NCBI RefSeq assembly: GCF_010233585.1
Contig: NZ_CP045997.1
Span: 620,001-684,000, forward strand
Direction: 5' to 3'
DNA: 64,000 bases
Source: Spirosoma endbachense
GTDB lineage: Bacteria; Bacteroidota; Bacteroidia; Cytophagales; Spirosomataceae
The position numbers and the translations under genes were made by a program. Of the stretch, positions 55,079 through 63,842 are shown in pieces (position 1 is the first letter of the stretch; every line of letters starts with the position of its first letter). The notes below the pieces were generated by a model. That model was given only the letters and a program-made list of their open reading frames with translations. It was not told the origin of the DNA and ran no database searches.

Positions 55079-56005
55079 TTAGCTTTTGAGGAGTTGTTTT
55101 CGGTAGTCAGCCGGGCTCATGGCCGTGTGTTTTTTGAAGTAATTGCTGAAATGAGTAGCTTCTGAAAAGCCCAGCAGATTAGATACTTCCTTAATCGACA
55201 TCGACGCGTTCTGGAGCAGTGTTCTGGCTTCTGCAATGGTTTTTTCGGCTATCCAGGTACTGACTGATTTCCCCGTTTTGCTGGTAATTACATTAGAGAG
55301 GTAGTTCACATGCAGCGATTGTTTATCTGCGTAGTCCTGAACGCGCAGGGGTTGATGCACTTTACCCGTCACGAGCTCACGAAAATGGTTTTCGAGGTTG
55401 CGCTTAAAGGTTTTGACAATCTGGGAACTCCGGTTTCCTTCATAAATCGGGTTATAGTCGTTCCAGAAATACTCTTTGATTTTCAGGAGCAGCACGACGA
55501 AGAAATTACCGATGATCCTGTTTTTGTAGGGTGAACCGGCATGATACTCTTTCTCAATTTGGCGATACAGTGTTTCAAATTCCGCAAAATCGGCTTGTTT
55601 CAACACCTTAGGATAGACTGTTTCGGCAAGCAAGAACGGGAATTCCCTGAAAATGTCAGGGTGAACATTCTCCCGAAGAAAAGACTCAGAAAAAGTGATC
55701 AGGTACACCTCGTCGATCTCATACCACTCAAACGATTTAAAATGGCCGGGATTGGTGAAGTAGATGGTTCCGGGCTCGGTTGCAAATGTTACATCGTCTG
55801 TTGTGTACTGCCCTTTGGCATTCTTGACGAATAAAAATGAGAAATAATCAGGTCGGAAACCGATCGATTTGAATGGAAGTTGGGGATGAAGGGCTTTTAA
55901 ATTATTTATCGTGAACTCGGCATTGGTTTCAATACCTGAAACCGGCAAATCCATCGTTTGATACGTCTCATGAAGGTTTTTAAAAATGACAATATTCTTT
56001 TCCAT
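55079..56005 (-). CDS. AraC-family transcriptional regulator upstream of the SDR pair
   Basis: The protein has 308 residues from the ATG at 56005 (MEKNIVIFKNLHE); the frame extends 61 codons further without homology and overlaps the start-distal part of the next gene's 3' end. An N-terminal cupin-like sensor (DDVTFATEPGTIYFTNPGH) precedes two helix-turn-helix units (VQDYADKQSLHVNYLSNVIT, IKEVSNLLGFSEATHFSNYF) ending SPADYRKQLLKS. It probably activates the SDR genes that follow in response to an unknown ligand. Confidence 0.9.
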   Translation of the reverse strand: MEKNIVIFKNLHETYQTMDLPVSGIETNAEFTINNLKALHPQLPFKSIGFRPDYFSFLFVKNAKGQYTTDDVTFATEPGTIYFTNPGHFKSFEWYEIDEVYLITFSESFLRENVHPDIFREFPFLLAETVYPKVLKQADFAEFETLYRQIEKEYHAGSPYKNRIIGNFFVVLLLKIKEYFWNDYNPIYEGNRSSQIVKTFKRNLENHFRELVTGKVHQPLRVQDYADKQSLHVNYLSNVITSKTGKSVSTWIAEKTIAEARTLLQNASMSIKEVSNLLGFSEATHFSNYFKKHTAMSPADYRKQLLKS

Positions 56006-56063
56006 GTGTCCTTCAAAAGGAATAATGCTGTTTAGTGCGCTCAAAATTATGAATAGGAAACCA

Positions 56064-57353
56064 CTAAACGACTTCCGGTAAAGCGTCTGGCAATTTAATT
56101 GGCTTGATGGCCGGAGCAAACAGATGAATACACAGCCAGGCCAGCAGATACGCACTGCCACATAATACGAACAGGTAATTATAACCAATCGTAATGTCGC
56201 CCGCTGCTTTGTAGGTATCCAGCAAAGACCCCACTATGATCGGAAAGAGAAGCCCACCGAGTGAACCAGCCATGCCACCAAGCCCAACCACGGAGCTAAC
56301 CGCGTTTTTGGGAAACATATCCGATACCAGGGTAAACAGGTTTGCACTCCAGGCCTGGTGTGCAGCAACTGCCAGACTCAGCAAGCCAACGACCTCCCAG
56401 ATGGTGGTCGCGTAGCGGGTCAAGGCAATCGGGACAATACACAGCGCATAAAGCAACATCGCCGTTTTCCGCGAACGATTGATCGTCCAGCCCCGCCGGA
56501 TGAAATACCCTGATAGATAACCGCCCCCCACACTTCCGAGAGTAGCCGCAGTATAAACAAAAATTAGCGGGAGACTTGGTTTCTTAAGATCCAGATTAAA
56601 CGACGATGCAAAGTAAGAAGGCAACCAGAACAGGAAAAACCACCATACCGGATCGGTCAAGAGCTTCCCTAAAATAAACGCCCACGTTTGGCGGAATCGA
56701 ATCAGGTCGATCCATCGAATGGCGGAGTTCCCTTCATTGCTTTCGGCATCGCTGGTAATATAGGCCAGTTCCTGCGGTGACACGTGTTTATGTTGCTGTG
56801 GGCTATCATAGTTCCACCACCAGAAAAAGAGCCAGACAAAGCCAATCAGGCCCGTCAGTATAAAAGCAACCTGCCAACCGTATACGCCCAGTACCCAGGG
56901 AACCAGAATGGGGGCCACAACAGCGCCAATGTTCGTTCCGGAGTTAAAGATACCCGTTACCAGCGCCCGTTCCTGCCGAGGAAACCATTCGGCTACGGTT
57001 TTTATAGCCGCCGGGAAATTTCCACCTTCGCCCAACCCCAGCAATGCACGATAGACGCCAAACCCGAATGTACTCGTTGCCACAGCATGCAGAACGGCGG
57101 CTATACTCCACAAAAACACAGCGATCAGGTAACCTACTTTGCTTCCGATTTTGTCAATCAGCCGGCCGAATGCAACGTAACTGAGCGCATAGGCCGCCTG
57201 AAACGCCATAACGATATGACTATAATCGGTTTCCGTCCAGTTAAAAACGGTTTCTAAAGTCGGTTTGAGCAGACTGATGACCTGACGATCCAGGTAGTTG
57301 ATCGTCGTAGCAACAAACAGCAATCCAACAATTCTCCAGCGGTAGTTAGTCAT
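56064..57353 (-). CDS. MFS transporter of the anion:cation symporter (ExuT-like) family
   Basis: A 429-residue twelve-helix permease. INYLDRQVISLLKPTL in helix one, GRLIDKIGSKVGYL after helix two, and LLGLGEGGNFPAAIKTVAEWFP in helix four match the ACS family, which imports hexuronates, galactonate and related acids with protons. Its start overlaps the stop of the upstream oxidoreductase gene by four bases (ATGA), so the two form one unit. A sugar-acid substrate is likely but unproven. Confidence 0.88.
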   Translation of the reverse strand: MTNYRWRIVGLLFVATTINYLDRQVISLLKPTLETVFNWTETDYSHIVMAFQAAYALSYVAFGRLIDKIGSKVGYLIAVFLWSIAAVLHAVATSTFGFGVYRALLGLGEGGNFPAAIKTVAEWFPRQERALVTGIFNSGTNIGAVVAPILVPWVLGVYGWQVAFILTGLIGFVWLFFWWWNYDSPQQHKHVSPQELAYITSDAESNEGNSAIRWIDLIRFRQTWAFILGKLLTDPVWWFFLFWLPSYFASSFNLDLKKPSLPLIFVYTAATLGSVGGGYLSGYFIRRGWTINRSRKTAMLLYALCIVPIALTRYATTIWEVVGLLSLAVAAHQAWSANLFTLVSDMFPKNAVSSVVGLGGMAGSLGGLLFPIIVGSLLDTYKAAGDITIGYNYLFVLCGSAYLLAWLCIHLFAPAIKPIKLPDALPEVV

Positions 57354-58393
57354 AAGACATAGGGCATGACCCGTTGAGTTCGATTACTTTCTACGGCTAA
57401 ATCGATTACGCGGGTAAGCCGTCGAATTTCGGCGGGTGTAATAGCGGGTTCTGCTCCGTTTACAATGGCTTCGTACAGATTATCGTAAAATGGGGTGTAA
57501 TTACCCGGCTGACTTTCGACCAACTCGGCCCGACCGTCGCGGTAAAGTGTTCCCCAGCGATCTTCAGGCTCGGAGCCCCAGGTTGCCTCATTCGGCAGTT
57601 GATTGAGTCGTAATCGTTCTTCCTGTGCATCTAAACCACCTTTGATAAACGAACCTTTCGTTCCATGCAGGCTATAACGCAACTGATTATGATAAATCAT
57701 CAGACTGGACTCAAGCCGGACGACCTTGTCAGCGTAGCCCAGTTTTATATCAAAATAATCGGCGACATGACTGTCTGGGCGAATGATGCGGATGGTAGCC
57801 TGAACCGTTTCGGGATCACCAAACAGATTTAATGCCTGATCGAGTAAATGTGGCCCTAAGTTATAGAGGTTTCCACGGCCTACGCCCGGTTGCTCTTTCC
57901 AGCTTCGGGCTTTTGGGTCTATGGGCGAGAACCGATCATACCGGCATTCATAATCAACAACGGCTCCTAAAGCTCCGTTGGCCAGTAAGCGTTTAATTGT
58001 CAGAAAATCAGAATCCCACCGGCGATTCTGATACGCGGTTGCCAGACACCCCTGCTGCTCGGCCAGCTCCAGCAAGTCAATGGCTTCTGGCTCGGTAATG
58101 GCAAATGGTTTTTCGACCACAACATGTTTTTTATGTTCCAGCGCTTTCCGGGCATAATCAACATGAGTTTCGTTGGGTGTACAGATAAAAACGAGATCAA
58201 TAGACGGATCGGCAAATAACTCATCGGCCGTTGCCACCCACTCAATCCCCGCATCGAACTGATGAACAGCGTCGGGGCGACTACTGGCAATTTTCTTTAG
58301 ATGAAATCGTGGATTAACGGACAGGAACGGCGCGTGAAAATACCGTCCCGACAAACCAAAGCCAACTAATCCAACCTGAACAACAGTAGGCAT
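57350..58393 (-). CDS. Cytosolic Gfo/Idh/MocA family oxidoreductase
   Basis: A 347-residue enzyme without signal peptide. GLVGFGLSGRYFHAPFL is the nucleotide-binding loop, VVVEKPFAI the EKP motif, and GRGNLYNLGPHLLDQAL carries the catalytic His/Asp region. The pattern fits the YdgJ/IolW-like branch acting on inositols or related sugars. It is translationally coupled to the ACS-type transporter, suggesting oxidation of the imported compound. Confidence 0.9.
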   Translation of the reverse strand: MPTVVQVGLVGFGLSGRYFHAPFLSVNPRFHLKKIASSRPDAVHQFDAGIEWVATADELFADPSIDLVFICTPNETHVDYARKALEHKKHVVVEKPFAITEPEAIDLLELAEQQGCLATAYQNRRWDSDFLTIKRLLANGALGAVVDYECRYDRFSPIDPKARSWKEQPGVGRGNLYNLGPHLLDQALNLFGDPETVQATIRIIRPDSHVADYFDIKLGYADKVVRLESSLMIYHNQLRYSLHGTKGSFIKGGLDAQEERLRLNQLPNEATWGSEPEDRWGTLYRDGRAELVESQPGNYTPFYDNLYEAIVNGAEPAITPAEIRRLTRVIDLAVESNRTQRVMPYVL

Positions 58394-58652
58394 ACTAACA
58401 AGGCAGAAAAAAGATGAAAAACTCAGAATACAGAGGGGAAAGCACTTCCAACATACTTATCTCCTGTACCAGATACGCTAAATAATTAGCCTCAATCGTG
58501 TAAAATCAGTTTAGCGTATAGGCATCATCGTCTGAAATACCCATCTGCACATTTCGTTTTATCAACTTATTTTCAATCGTTAAGCGGATTGTCTTCGGCA
58601 GGATACACGACTGTTTGGCAAATAGTAACACAACTATATTATGCTTATTCGC

Positions 58653-58660
58653 TATCTTTG
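58653..58660 (+). promoter_or_regulatory. Candidate Bacteroidota -7 promoter element for the histidine kinase
   Basis: TATCTTTG matches the TAnnTTTG -7 consensus exactly and ends 20 bases before the ATG at 58681. A convincing -33 TTTG at the usual spacing is not seen. It supports choosing 58681 and not an upstream start. Confidence 0.4.
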
Positions 58661-58680
58661 ATTGGTATACTGTCCGCATA

Positions 58681-59949
58681 ATGATTCATACTGATATTGA
58701 TTTAAATAAGGATATTGAACGCGTAAAGCAACTCTCCATAGTACCCACAATACTCGATGTAGTTTGCCAGACGACTGGAATGGGTTTTGCCGCAATTGCC
58801 CGCGTAACTCAGGATCGATGGATAGCATGCAGCGTTCGCGATGACATTCAATTTGGCCTGGTTCCTGGTGGCGAATTAGAGCTAGGAACAACGATTTGTA
58901 ATGAAATAAGGGATAGTCATCAAGCGGTAATTATCAATCACGTTGAGGAAAGTGATGATTTTTGCAACCATCCTACACCCCAGATGTATGGATTTCAGAG
59001 TTATATTTCATTTCCTATCATCCTGAAAAACGGTGAATTTTTTGGTACGCTCTGTGCCATTGACCCGAAGCCTGCGCTACTCAATAATTCGAAAATCATT
59101 GGCATGTTCCATTTATTTTCGGATTTGATCTCCTTCCATTTACAGCAGTCAGAATTACTGGAGCGGAGTACGATTGCGCTTCAAAATTTGAATCAGAAGC
59201 TTCTGGATTCAGTCGACGAAAATCGGCAGTACCGTCATATTTCTAATCATAATCTTCAGGAACCTCTTCGAAAAATCAGGTTATTTAGTGGTCTGCTGGT
59301 TGATGCAACCGAAAAGAACGATGTCGATAAAGCAAAGAGTATTGCGTTTAAAATCGATTCAAGTGCCCAAAAATTATCACTAATGATTAAGGACTTGTCC
59401 GTTTTTTCAGAGTTAAACGATGAGGATTTGTCTTTTGAACTTGTTGATCTGAACGAAATCATTGCTGTCGTATGCCGCCAGTTAAGTTCTCAGGTGAAAG
59501 CCAGAAATGCAACCATTAGAAGCGCACCATTACCACTTATAAAAGGTATACCGCTGCAATTGGAGCATGTTTTTTATCATTTACTCAATAATGCAATCAA
59601 ATTTTCGAAACAGGCAGAGCCGCCAGCTATAGCAGTTTTAGTGAATAATTTGTCGAAATCTCAACTCAGTCATCCGCTATTACCGGGAAATAAAGCTGAT
59701 TTTGTCGAAATCCAGATACAGGATAATGGGATTGGCATTGAACGATCTCAACTTGAAAAGATCTTTGATATATTTTCTCAGGTTCCCTTTAATAGTGTTC
59801 GGGAGGGCGAAGGTTTTGGGCTAGCCTATTGTCGCAAAATCATTCGCAATCACTCCGGGATTATATCGGCCCAATCTGAATTGGGAAAAGGAACTACCTT
59901 ATCAATTATTTTACCGCTCGCAAAAGAGTTAGCGCTTTTGCCGAATTAA
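58681..59949 (+). CDS. GAF-domain sensor histidine kinase
   Basis: The protein has 422 residues from the ATG at 58681. A GAF domain fills about 15-165 (GMGFAAIARVTQDRWIACSV, FPIILKNGEFFGTLCAID). The dimerisation helix has SNHNLQEPLRKI near 209, where the phospho-accepting His is kept but the usual following Asp is Asn. The ATPase domain shows NNAIKFS (N box), IQDNGIGI (G1) and GEGFGLAYCRKI (G2). No membrane helix, so it is a cytosolic sensor. No response regulator lies beside it. Confidence 0.9.
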   Translation: MIHTDIDLNKDIERVKQLSIVPTILDVVCQTTGMGFAAIARVTQDRWIACSVRDDIQFGLVPGGELELGTTICNEIRDSHQAVIINHVEESDDFCNHPTPQMYGFQSYISFPIILKNGEFFGTLCAIDPKPALLNNSKIIGMFHLFSDLISFHLQQSELLERSTIALQNLNQKLLDSVDENRQYRHISNHNLQEPLRKIRLFSGLLVDATEKNDVDKAKSIAFKIDSSAQKLSLMIKDLSVFSELNDEDLSFELVDLNEIIAVVCRQLSSQVKARNATIRSAPLPLIKGIPLQLEHVFYHLLNNAIKFSKQAEPPAIAVLVNNLSKSQLSHPLLPGNKADFVEIQIQDNGIGIERSQLEKIFDIFSQVPFNSVREGEGFGLAYCRKIIRNHSGIISAQSELGKGTTLSIILPLAKELALLPN

Positions 59950-60022
59950 TTCACGTTTTAACGACCTCATAAAGTGGCCTGGCACCGTTATTCATCTCGG
60001 GGTCTTTCATTATCTGTTTAGG

Positions 60023-60077
60023 GCTCAAGGACGTTCTCGCAGCGCAGTAGCACGACACTGATAGAATGTCCTTGAGC
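60023..60077. repeat. 15-base inverted repeat after the histidine kinase
   Basis: Arms at 60023-60037 and 60063-60077 pair with a single wobble around a 25-base loop. It lies 74 bases past the kinase stop codon and may close that transcript. Confidence 0.5.
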
Positions 60078-60162
60078 AGTTACAAACTTTTCTAGATCAA
60101 AGCAGTAGTATACTGATAGATAAGACCTTATAAATCTGATTCAACCCTTAATATTTTTGGCT

Positions 60163-60486
60163 ATGCAACTGAAAGATACTGTTCTCGCTGCGTTAATCGG
60201 TTGTTTTGCATTTAGCTTTTGGGGCTGTAGCAAGATAAGTAATGGAATTCCACCGGCACCGACTGTCAATAAATTTCTTAAAGGAGCTGATGGCCCACCA
60301 CTTTGGTTGGTCGATAATGTTGAAGTAGTTAACCCTCAAGAAAAGGGTAGCTTTCAGGTTAGTCCCAATGATATTCAAAGCATCACTGTTCTTTCACCCG
60401 CGTCAAACAGTGATTTAATCAGTCGCTTTGGTCTAAAAGGCAAAAATGGTGTTGTGCTCGTAGCAACAAAAAAAGCAGGAAACTAG
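60163..60486 (+). CDS. Tiny lipoprotein-like protein with TonB-receptor plug motif
   Basis: The protein has 107 residues from the ATG at 60163. A hydrophobic signal ends FSFWGC, a non-ideal lipobox. The mature part contains PLWLVDNVEV, NDIQSITVL and FGLKGKNGVVLVATKK, which reproduce the PLYVIDGV...NDIESIEVLK...YGSRGANGVVLITTK pattern of SusC-type receptor plug domains, but no barrel follows. Such free plug-like proteins are common in Bacteroidota with unknown role. Two hairpins follow. Confidence 0.75.
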   Translation: MQLKDTVLAALIGCFAFSFWGCSKISNGIPPAPTVNKFLKGADGPPLWLVDNVEVVNPQEKGSFQVSPNDIQSITVLSPASNSDLISRFGLKGKNGVVLVATKKAGN

Positions 60487-60504
60487 CTGTGTTTAACTTA
60501 CCGA

Positions 60505-60573
60505 CTACCTAACTAAAGTACAAAACTCACTTAATAGGGGCTGCCTGCTTTATTTTGTACTTTAGTTAGGTAG
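60505..60573. repeat. 21-base perfect inverted repeat
   Basis: Arms at 60505-60525 and 60553-60573 are exact reverse complements with a 27-base loop, starting 18 bases after the plug-like gene. Probably a transcript end or structured 3' tail. Confidence 0.7.
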
Positions 60574-60621
60574 GTCAGGCTGCTCTCACCATAGCATATT
60601 CCAATGTTTCAGGGCCTGTTC

Positions 60622-60655
60622 AAGCTAAACTCAGGCATTTGCCTGAAGTTAGCTT
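60622..60655. repeat. Near-perfect 16-base stem-loop
   Basis: Arms around 60622-60637 and 60640-60655 pair with one mismatch and a very short loop. It lies between the previous repeat and the S41 peptidase gene, with no T-run. Confidence 0.5.
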
Positions 60656-60777
60656 AGGGCATTTATCCGCTTTTGATTCCTAATGGGTCTAATTTGTCTG
60701 ATTGAGCATGGTTGTTCAATTCTATCAAATGCAACGTTTCGGCAAAGCCAACATCATTTGATAAATACCCATTATAA

Positions 60778-62259
60778 ATGCGCAAAAAATCTACCTTCAT
60801 ACTCCTGTTAATCTTATTAAACTGCCAGGCACTTATTGCCCAAACCGGTCCGGAAACAACTAAGAATGAACCTGTAACGAAAACACTGGCTATAAAAGAA
60901 TTACAGTCAGATTTTGACCTTTTGAGGCAATCTATTACAGAGGCACATGGAAGCCTTTACCGCTTTACGGATAGTTTATCGCTTAACCGGACGTTCGATC
61001 AATACCGAGCCAAACTAGGCACAGTTCATACCAAACTTGCATTTATCTCGCTGGTTTCTGCTATGGTTGCAGAGCCAGGTGACGGGCATATGCGCTTAGA
61101 ATATGACAATGCTACTACTGCTCAGATAGTAAGTGCCAGGATGTTTCCATTTCGGGTGATGCTAACAGACAATAGGTTAATGGTCGTCTACAACGAAACT
61201 AAAGAAGATACAACGATTGCACCCGGAATGGAAATTGTTAGCATCAATGGGCATAAACTAGCAGGCTTGATCGCGTTATTATTAACTAAAATTCCCGCAG
61301 ACGGCTACATTGAGACTGGCAAGAGACGAAAACTTGAACGAAACTTCCCGCAATACTATTGGCTTTTTGCGGATCAATCAGACAATTTCACGGTAACGAC
61401 AAAGGACGCCAACGGTCAGGTTATCAGTACCAACGTTTCTGGCGTATCTGCCAGCGAACGTATCGCCAACAGGAATACCAACACGATTAATCAGAAGATG
61501 CTTACCGCTCTGGCAAAACTAGAGGGACCAAAAGGTAATTTTTCTTTGACATTTCCTGAAGGCACTTCTATTGCCAGCCTACGAATACGCACATTTGACG
61601 ATTCACGTTTTATGAGTGAATTGGATAGCCTATTTAGCTTGATCAATACCAAAAATCCTACGGCATTGATAGTAGATCTGCGTGGCAATGGTGGGGGTGT
61701 TGATGAATACGGTGCAGCACTCGTCTCTCATTTTACCAATAAATCATTTCGCTATTTTGACAGAATCTGGATACGATCGATCGCACCATCGTTTGCCACC
61801 TGGAAACCACAAACCTTTGAGGATCTCCGTCAGGGCACCGTCCGGGATGTAAAGGGAGGCTATCTGGTCAAACCGGCACTGCATTCCGGCGTAGGTGTAC
61901 AACAGCCAGCTGCCAAACCATTTACCGGAAAATTGATTGTTCTTATTGATGGCGGCACGTTTTCAACCTCGGCGGATGTGGTAGCTATTTTGGGAGAAGT
62001 TAATCAGCCAATTTTTATTGGAGAAGAAACGGCGGGAGCACGTGAGGGCAATACGTCCGGCCTTAATGCACTCATTAAATTACCATATTCAGGCCTGAGC
62101 CTGAAGATCCAGATGTATGGATACTGGAATGCGTTGAAAAAGCAAAATAAAGGTAGGGGCACACGTCCTACCTATAAAGTGGTAAATAGTATTACTGACT
62201 TACTAAATAGCAGAGATAGACAGTGGGAACGCGCACTTATACTTGGACAGACCCATTGA
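60778..62259 (+). CDS. S41-family (C-terminal processing-like) peptidase
   Basis: A 493-residue exported protein with signal peptide MRKKSTFILLLILLNCQALIAQ. The N-terminal helical region contains LQSDFDLLRQSITEAHGSLYR and GDGHMRLEY. A PDZ-like middle (GMEIVSINGHKL) precedes the S41 core with IVDLRGNGGGVDEYG and the nucleophile region DGGTFSTSADVVAILGE, then GEETAGAREGN. These are serine peptidases of the CtpA/tricorn-core type active in the periplasm. Length and order are normal for Bacteroidota members. The substrate is unknown. Confidence 0.9.
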   Translation: MRKKSTFILLLILLNCQALIAQTGPETTKNEPVTKTLAIKELQSDFDLLRQSITEAHGSLYRFTDSLSLNRTFDQYRAKLGTVHTKLAFISLVSAMVAEPGDGHMRLEYDNATTAQIVSARMFPFRVMLTDNRLMVVYNETKEDTTIAPGMEIVSINGHKLAGLIALLLTKIPADGYIETGKRRKLERNFPQYYWLFADQSDNFTVTTKDANGQVISTNVSGVSASERIANRNTNTINQKMLTALAKLEGPKGNFSLTFPEGTSIASLRIRTFDDSRFMSELDSLFSLINTKNPTALIVDLRGNGGGVDEYGAALVSHFTNKSFRYFDRIWIRSIAPSFATWKPQTFEDLRQGTVRDVKGGYLVKPALHSGVGVQQPAAKPFTGKLIVLIDGGTFSTSADVVAILGEVNQPIFIGEETAGAREGNTSGLNALIKLPYSGLSLKIQMYGYWNALKKQNKGRGTRPTYKVVNSITDLLNSRDRQWERALILGQTH

Positions 62260-62425
62260 AAGATAGCCAGTAGCAATCGACGAATTATACCTAATTGAGC
62301 CGTAAACCGATAACCTTTTAAGTAAGATTAGTTTTTTGGGGCTTAGTGATTTTTAAGTGTTCCCGGTTTATTATTATACCTAGCCGCCAGAATATAGCTT
62401 GCGATCGGACATAGAGGTTGCATAA

Positions 62426-62620
62426 CTAGGCTGGGATAACATCAACCTGACGACCCACATCACTCGGCATACGTTTGCGCCATTGGCCAATAGCCGGATC
62501 TCTGATAAGCTCAGGATCAGTGCCGCCCTGGATCACAGCAAGCTCTCGACAACGGAGGTTTATCTTTCCGAATTGCGGCAAAGTGACTTCAACGATGCGA
62601 TGGATGAACTCTGGAAATAA
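62426..62620 (+). pseudogene. C-terminal remnant of a tyrosine recombinase (integrase)
   Basis: One frame opens after a stop at 62423 and runs to TAA at 62618. It reads NLTTHITRHTFAPLANSRIS, then ALDHSKLSTTEVYLSEL and a closing DAMDELW. This matches the end of phage-type integrases: the HxxRHTFA box, the LGHSSIKTTxxY box with its active-site Tyr, and a short tail. The first 200 or more residues are missing, and no start codon is suitable. LDHSKL replaces LGHSSI. It marks the former site of a mobile element. Confidence 0.75.
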
Positions 62621-62652
62621 GCAGCTCTGGCGTTGCAGAAGAGCGCAAAACC

Positions 62653-62684
62653 AAGAGGCAGGTTACTGGTGTAACCTGCCTCTT
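62653..62684 (+). terminator. 14-base perfect stem-loop with downstream T-rich tract
   Basis: Arms at 62653-62666 and 62671-62684 are exact reverse complements with a four-base loop; the sequence after it is T-rich. It follows the integrase remnant and could have been its terminator. Confidence 0.7.
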
Positions 62685-62806
62685 ATCTTAATTCTTCTTT
62701 TAGACTTTTAAATTTGAATACGGTCACACAAAGCGACATTTTTTTTATTTTTTCCAGATAGTTCTGTCAAATCTTACTACTGTGCAATACACAATCCTGT
62801 TTTTTC

Positions 62807-63349
62807 TTAAAGACCCAGTTGACGAATCAGTCGATTTAATTTATCTCGGGAACGCTTGAGCCGCATCTTGATGGTACTTTCATGGAGATTAAACTGTTGG
62901 CTAAGTTCACTAATGCTCTGCCCCTGTTCATACTTAAGCCGTAACAAGGCTGCTTCCTCAACGGGTAGATCTTCGATCAATTGTTCGAGCGCCTGTAGCT
63001 GAAGTTCATCAGAAACGATTGCCTCCTCCGCTAATTCCACCCCTTCTGGAAAATCCTGCAACTTCATCCGTTTACCGAGCCGAATTTGATCCAGGCAGTA
63101 ATTATGCGCAATCGAGTAAAGCCAGGTTGACGGAGCCGACTTCTGTTGAAAGGTGTCTAATTTACTTAAAACCCGGATAAAGATATCCTGGGTAAAATCC
63201 TGAGCCGCTTCGCTGTCTTTGGTCATCGACAGGCACTTCTGATAGACCTTCTCAGCATATTGCTTGTAGAGCGTTTCAAAATCGTTTTGTACCCATGCAT
63301 TACGCTGTTGCTTTTGCTTAGATTTTGAGCCTTCGAACGGATTCAGCAT
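62807..63349 (-). CDS. ECF-type RNA polymerase sigma factor
   Basis: The protein has 180 residues from the ATG at 63349 (MLNPFEG); twelve upstream codons look non-coding. Region 2 has FETLYKQYAEKVYQKCLSM and AAQDFTQDIFIRVLSKL, then STWLYSIAHNYCLDQIR. Region 4 has LPVEEAALLRLKYEQGQSIS and the helix-turn-helix LSQQFNLHESTIKMRLKRSR. No anti-sigma gene lies downstream, so regulation is not by an adjacent FecR/ZAS partner. The target promoters are unknown. Confidence 0.92.
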   Translation of the reverse strand: MLNPFEGSKSKQKQQRNAWVQNDFETLYKQYAEKVYQKCLSMTKDSEAAQDFTQDIFIRVLSKLDTFQQKSAPSTWLYSIAHNYCLDQIRLGKRMKLQDFPEGVELAEEAIVSDELQLQALEQLIEDLPVEEAALLRLKYEQGQSISELSQQFNLHESTIKMRLKRSRDKLNRLIRQLGL

Positions 63350-63385
63350 AAGTATAATGTGGATTTGGGTTCCAGTCAGTAACAA

Positions 63386-63653
63386 ATGTTAGGATTTAAA
63401 CTGGAACTGCGTGATTTAGTTAGAGTTAGCCCTGCAACAATCTTTGATCGTCAAGGTAGCAAAGACACCTACTTACCTTTTAGATAGTTTTATCTTATGT
63501 GTCTTAATGACACAAAATCAGAGAAAAATTATTAATTTTTTTTATAAACTTTGCCTCAATATTGTCTGAGTTCGTAAAAAGGATATTTATTATATGGTAG
63601 GTTAGTCCTATTACTATATAGACAAATAACAGTATACACATTTATTTAAAGTA
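63386..63653. other. AT-rich gap upstream of the sigma factor gene
   Basis: About 270 bases that probably include the sigma factor promoter (minus strand). I see several T-rich stretches but no clear consensus pair and no frame. Confidence 0.4.
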
Positions 63654-63842
63654 TCAATACCTTCCAAGCTCTTTCAGGACCCGGTCGTACTCGGCTATCA
63701 TAGCCCGGCCAGTTCGGTATTGCTCCAGGGCTTTAGACCGGGACGCTGAAAATTGCTGCCTTAAGACCTGCATAACAATCAGGTTGGCGTTGATGAGGCC
63801 TTCGATCCGGCGCTTCTTTCGTTCCAGGGCTTTGCGGTCCAT
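63654..63842 (-). CDS. Small charged helical protein of unknown function
   Basis: A 62-residue frame with a very regular helical pattern, MDRKALERKKRRIEGLINAN then LRQQFSASRSKALEQYRTGR, suggesting a short coiled coil. No family recognised. There is no overlapping alternative, and it is flanked by AT-rich non-coding sequence, which slightly favours a real gene. The last 150 bases of the window after it hold nothing I can identify. Confidence 0.45.
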   Translation of the reverse strand: MDRKALERKKRRIEGLINANLIVMQVLRQQFSASRSKALEQYRTGRAMIAEYDRVLKELGRY

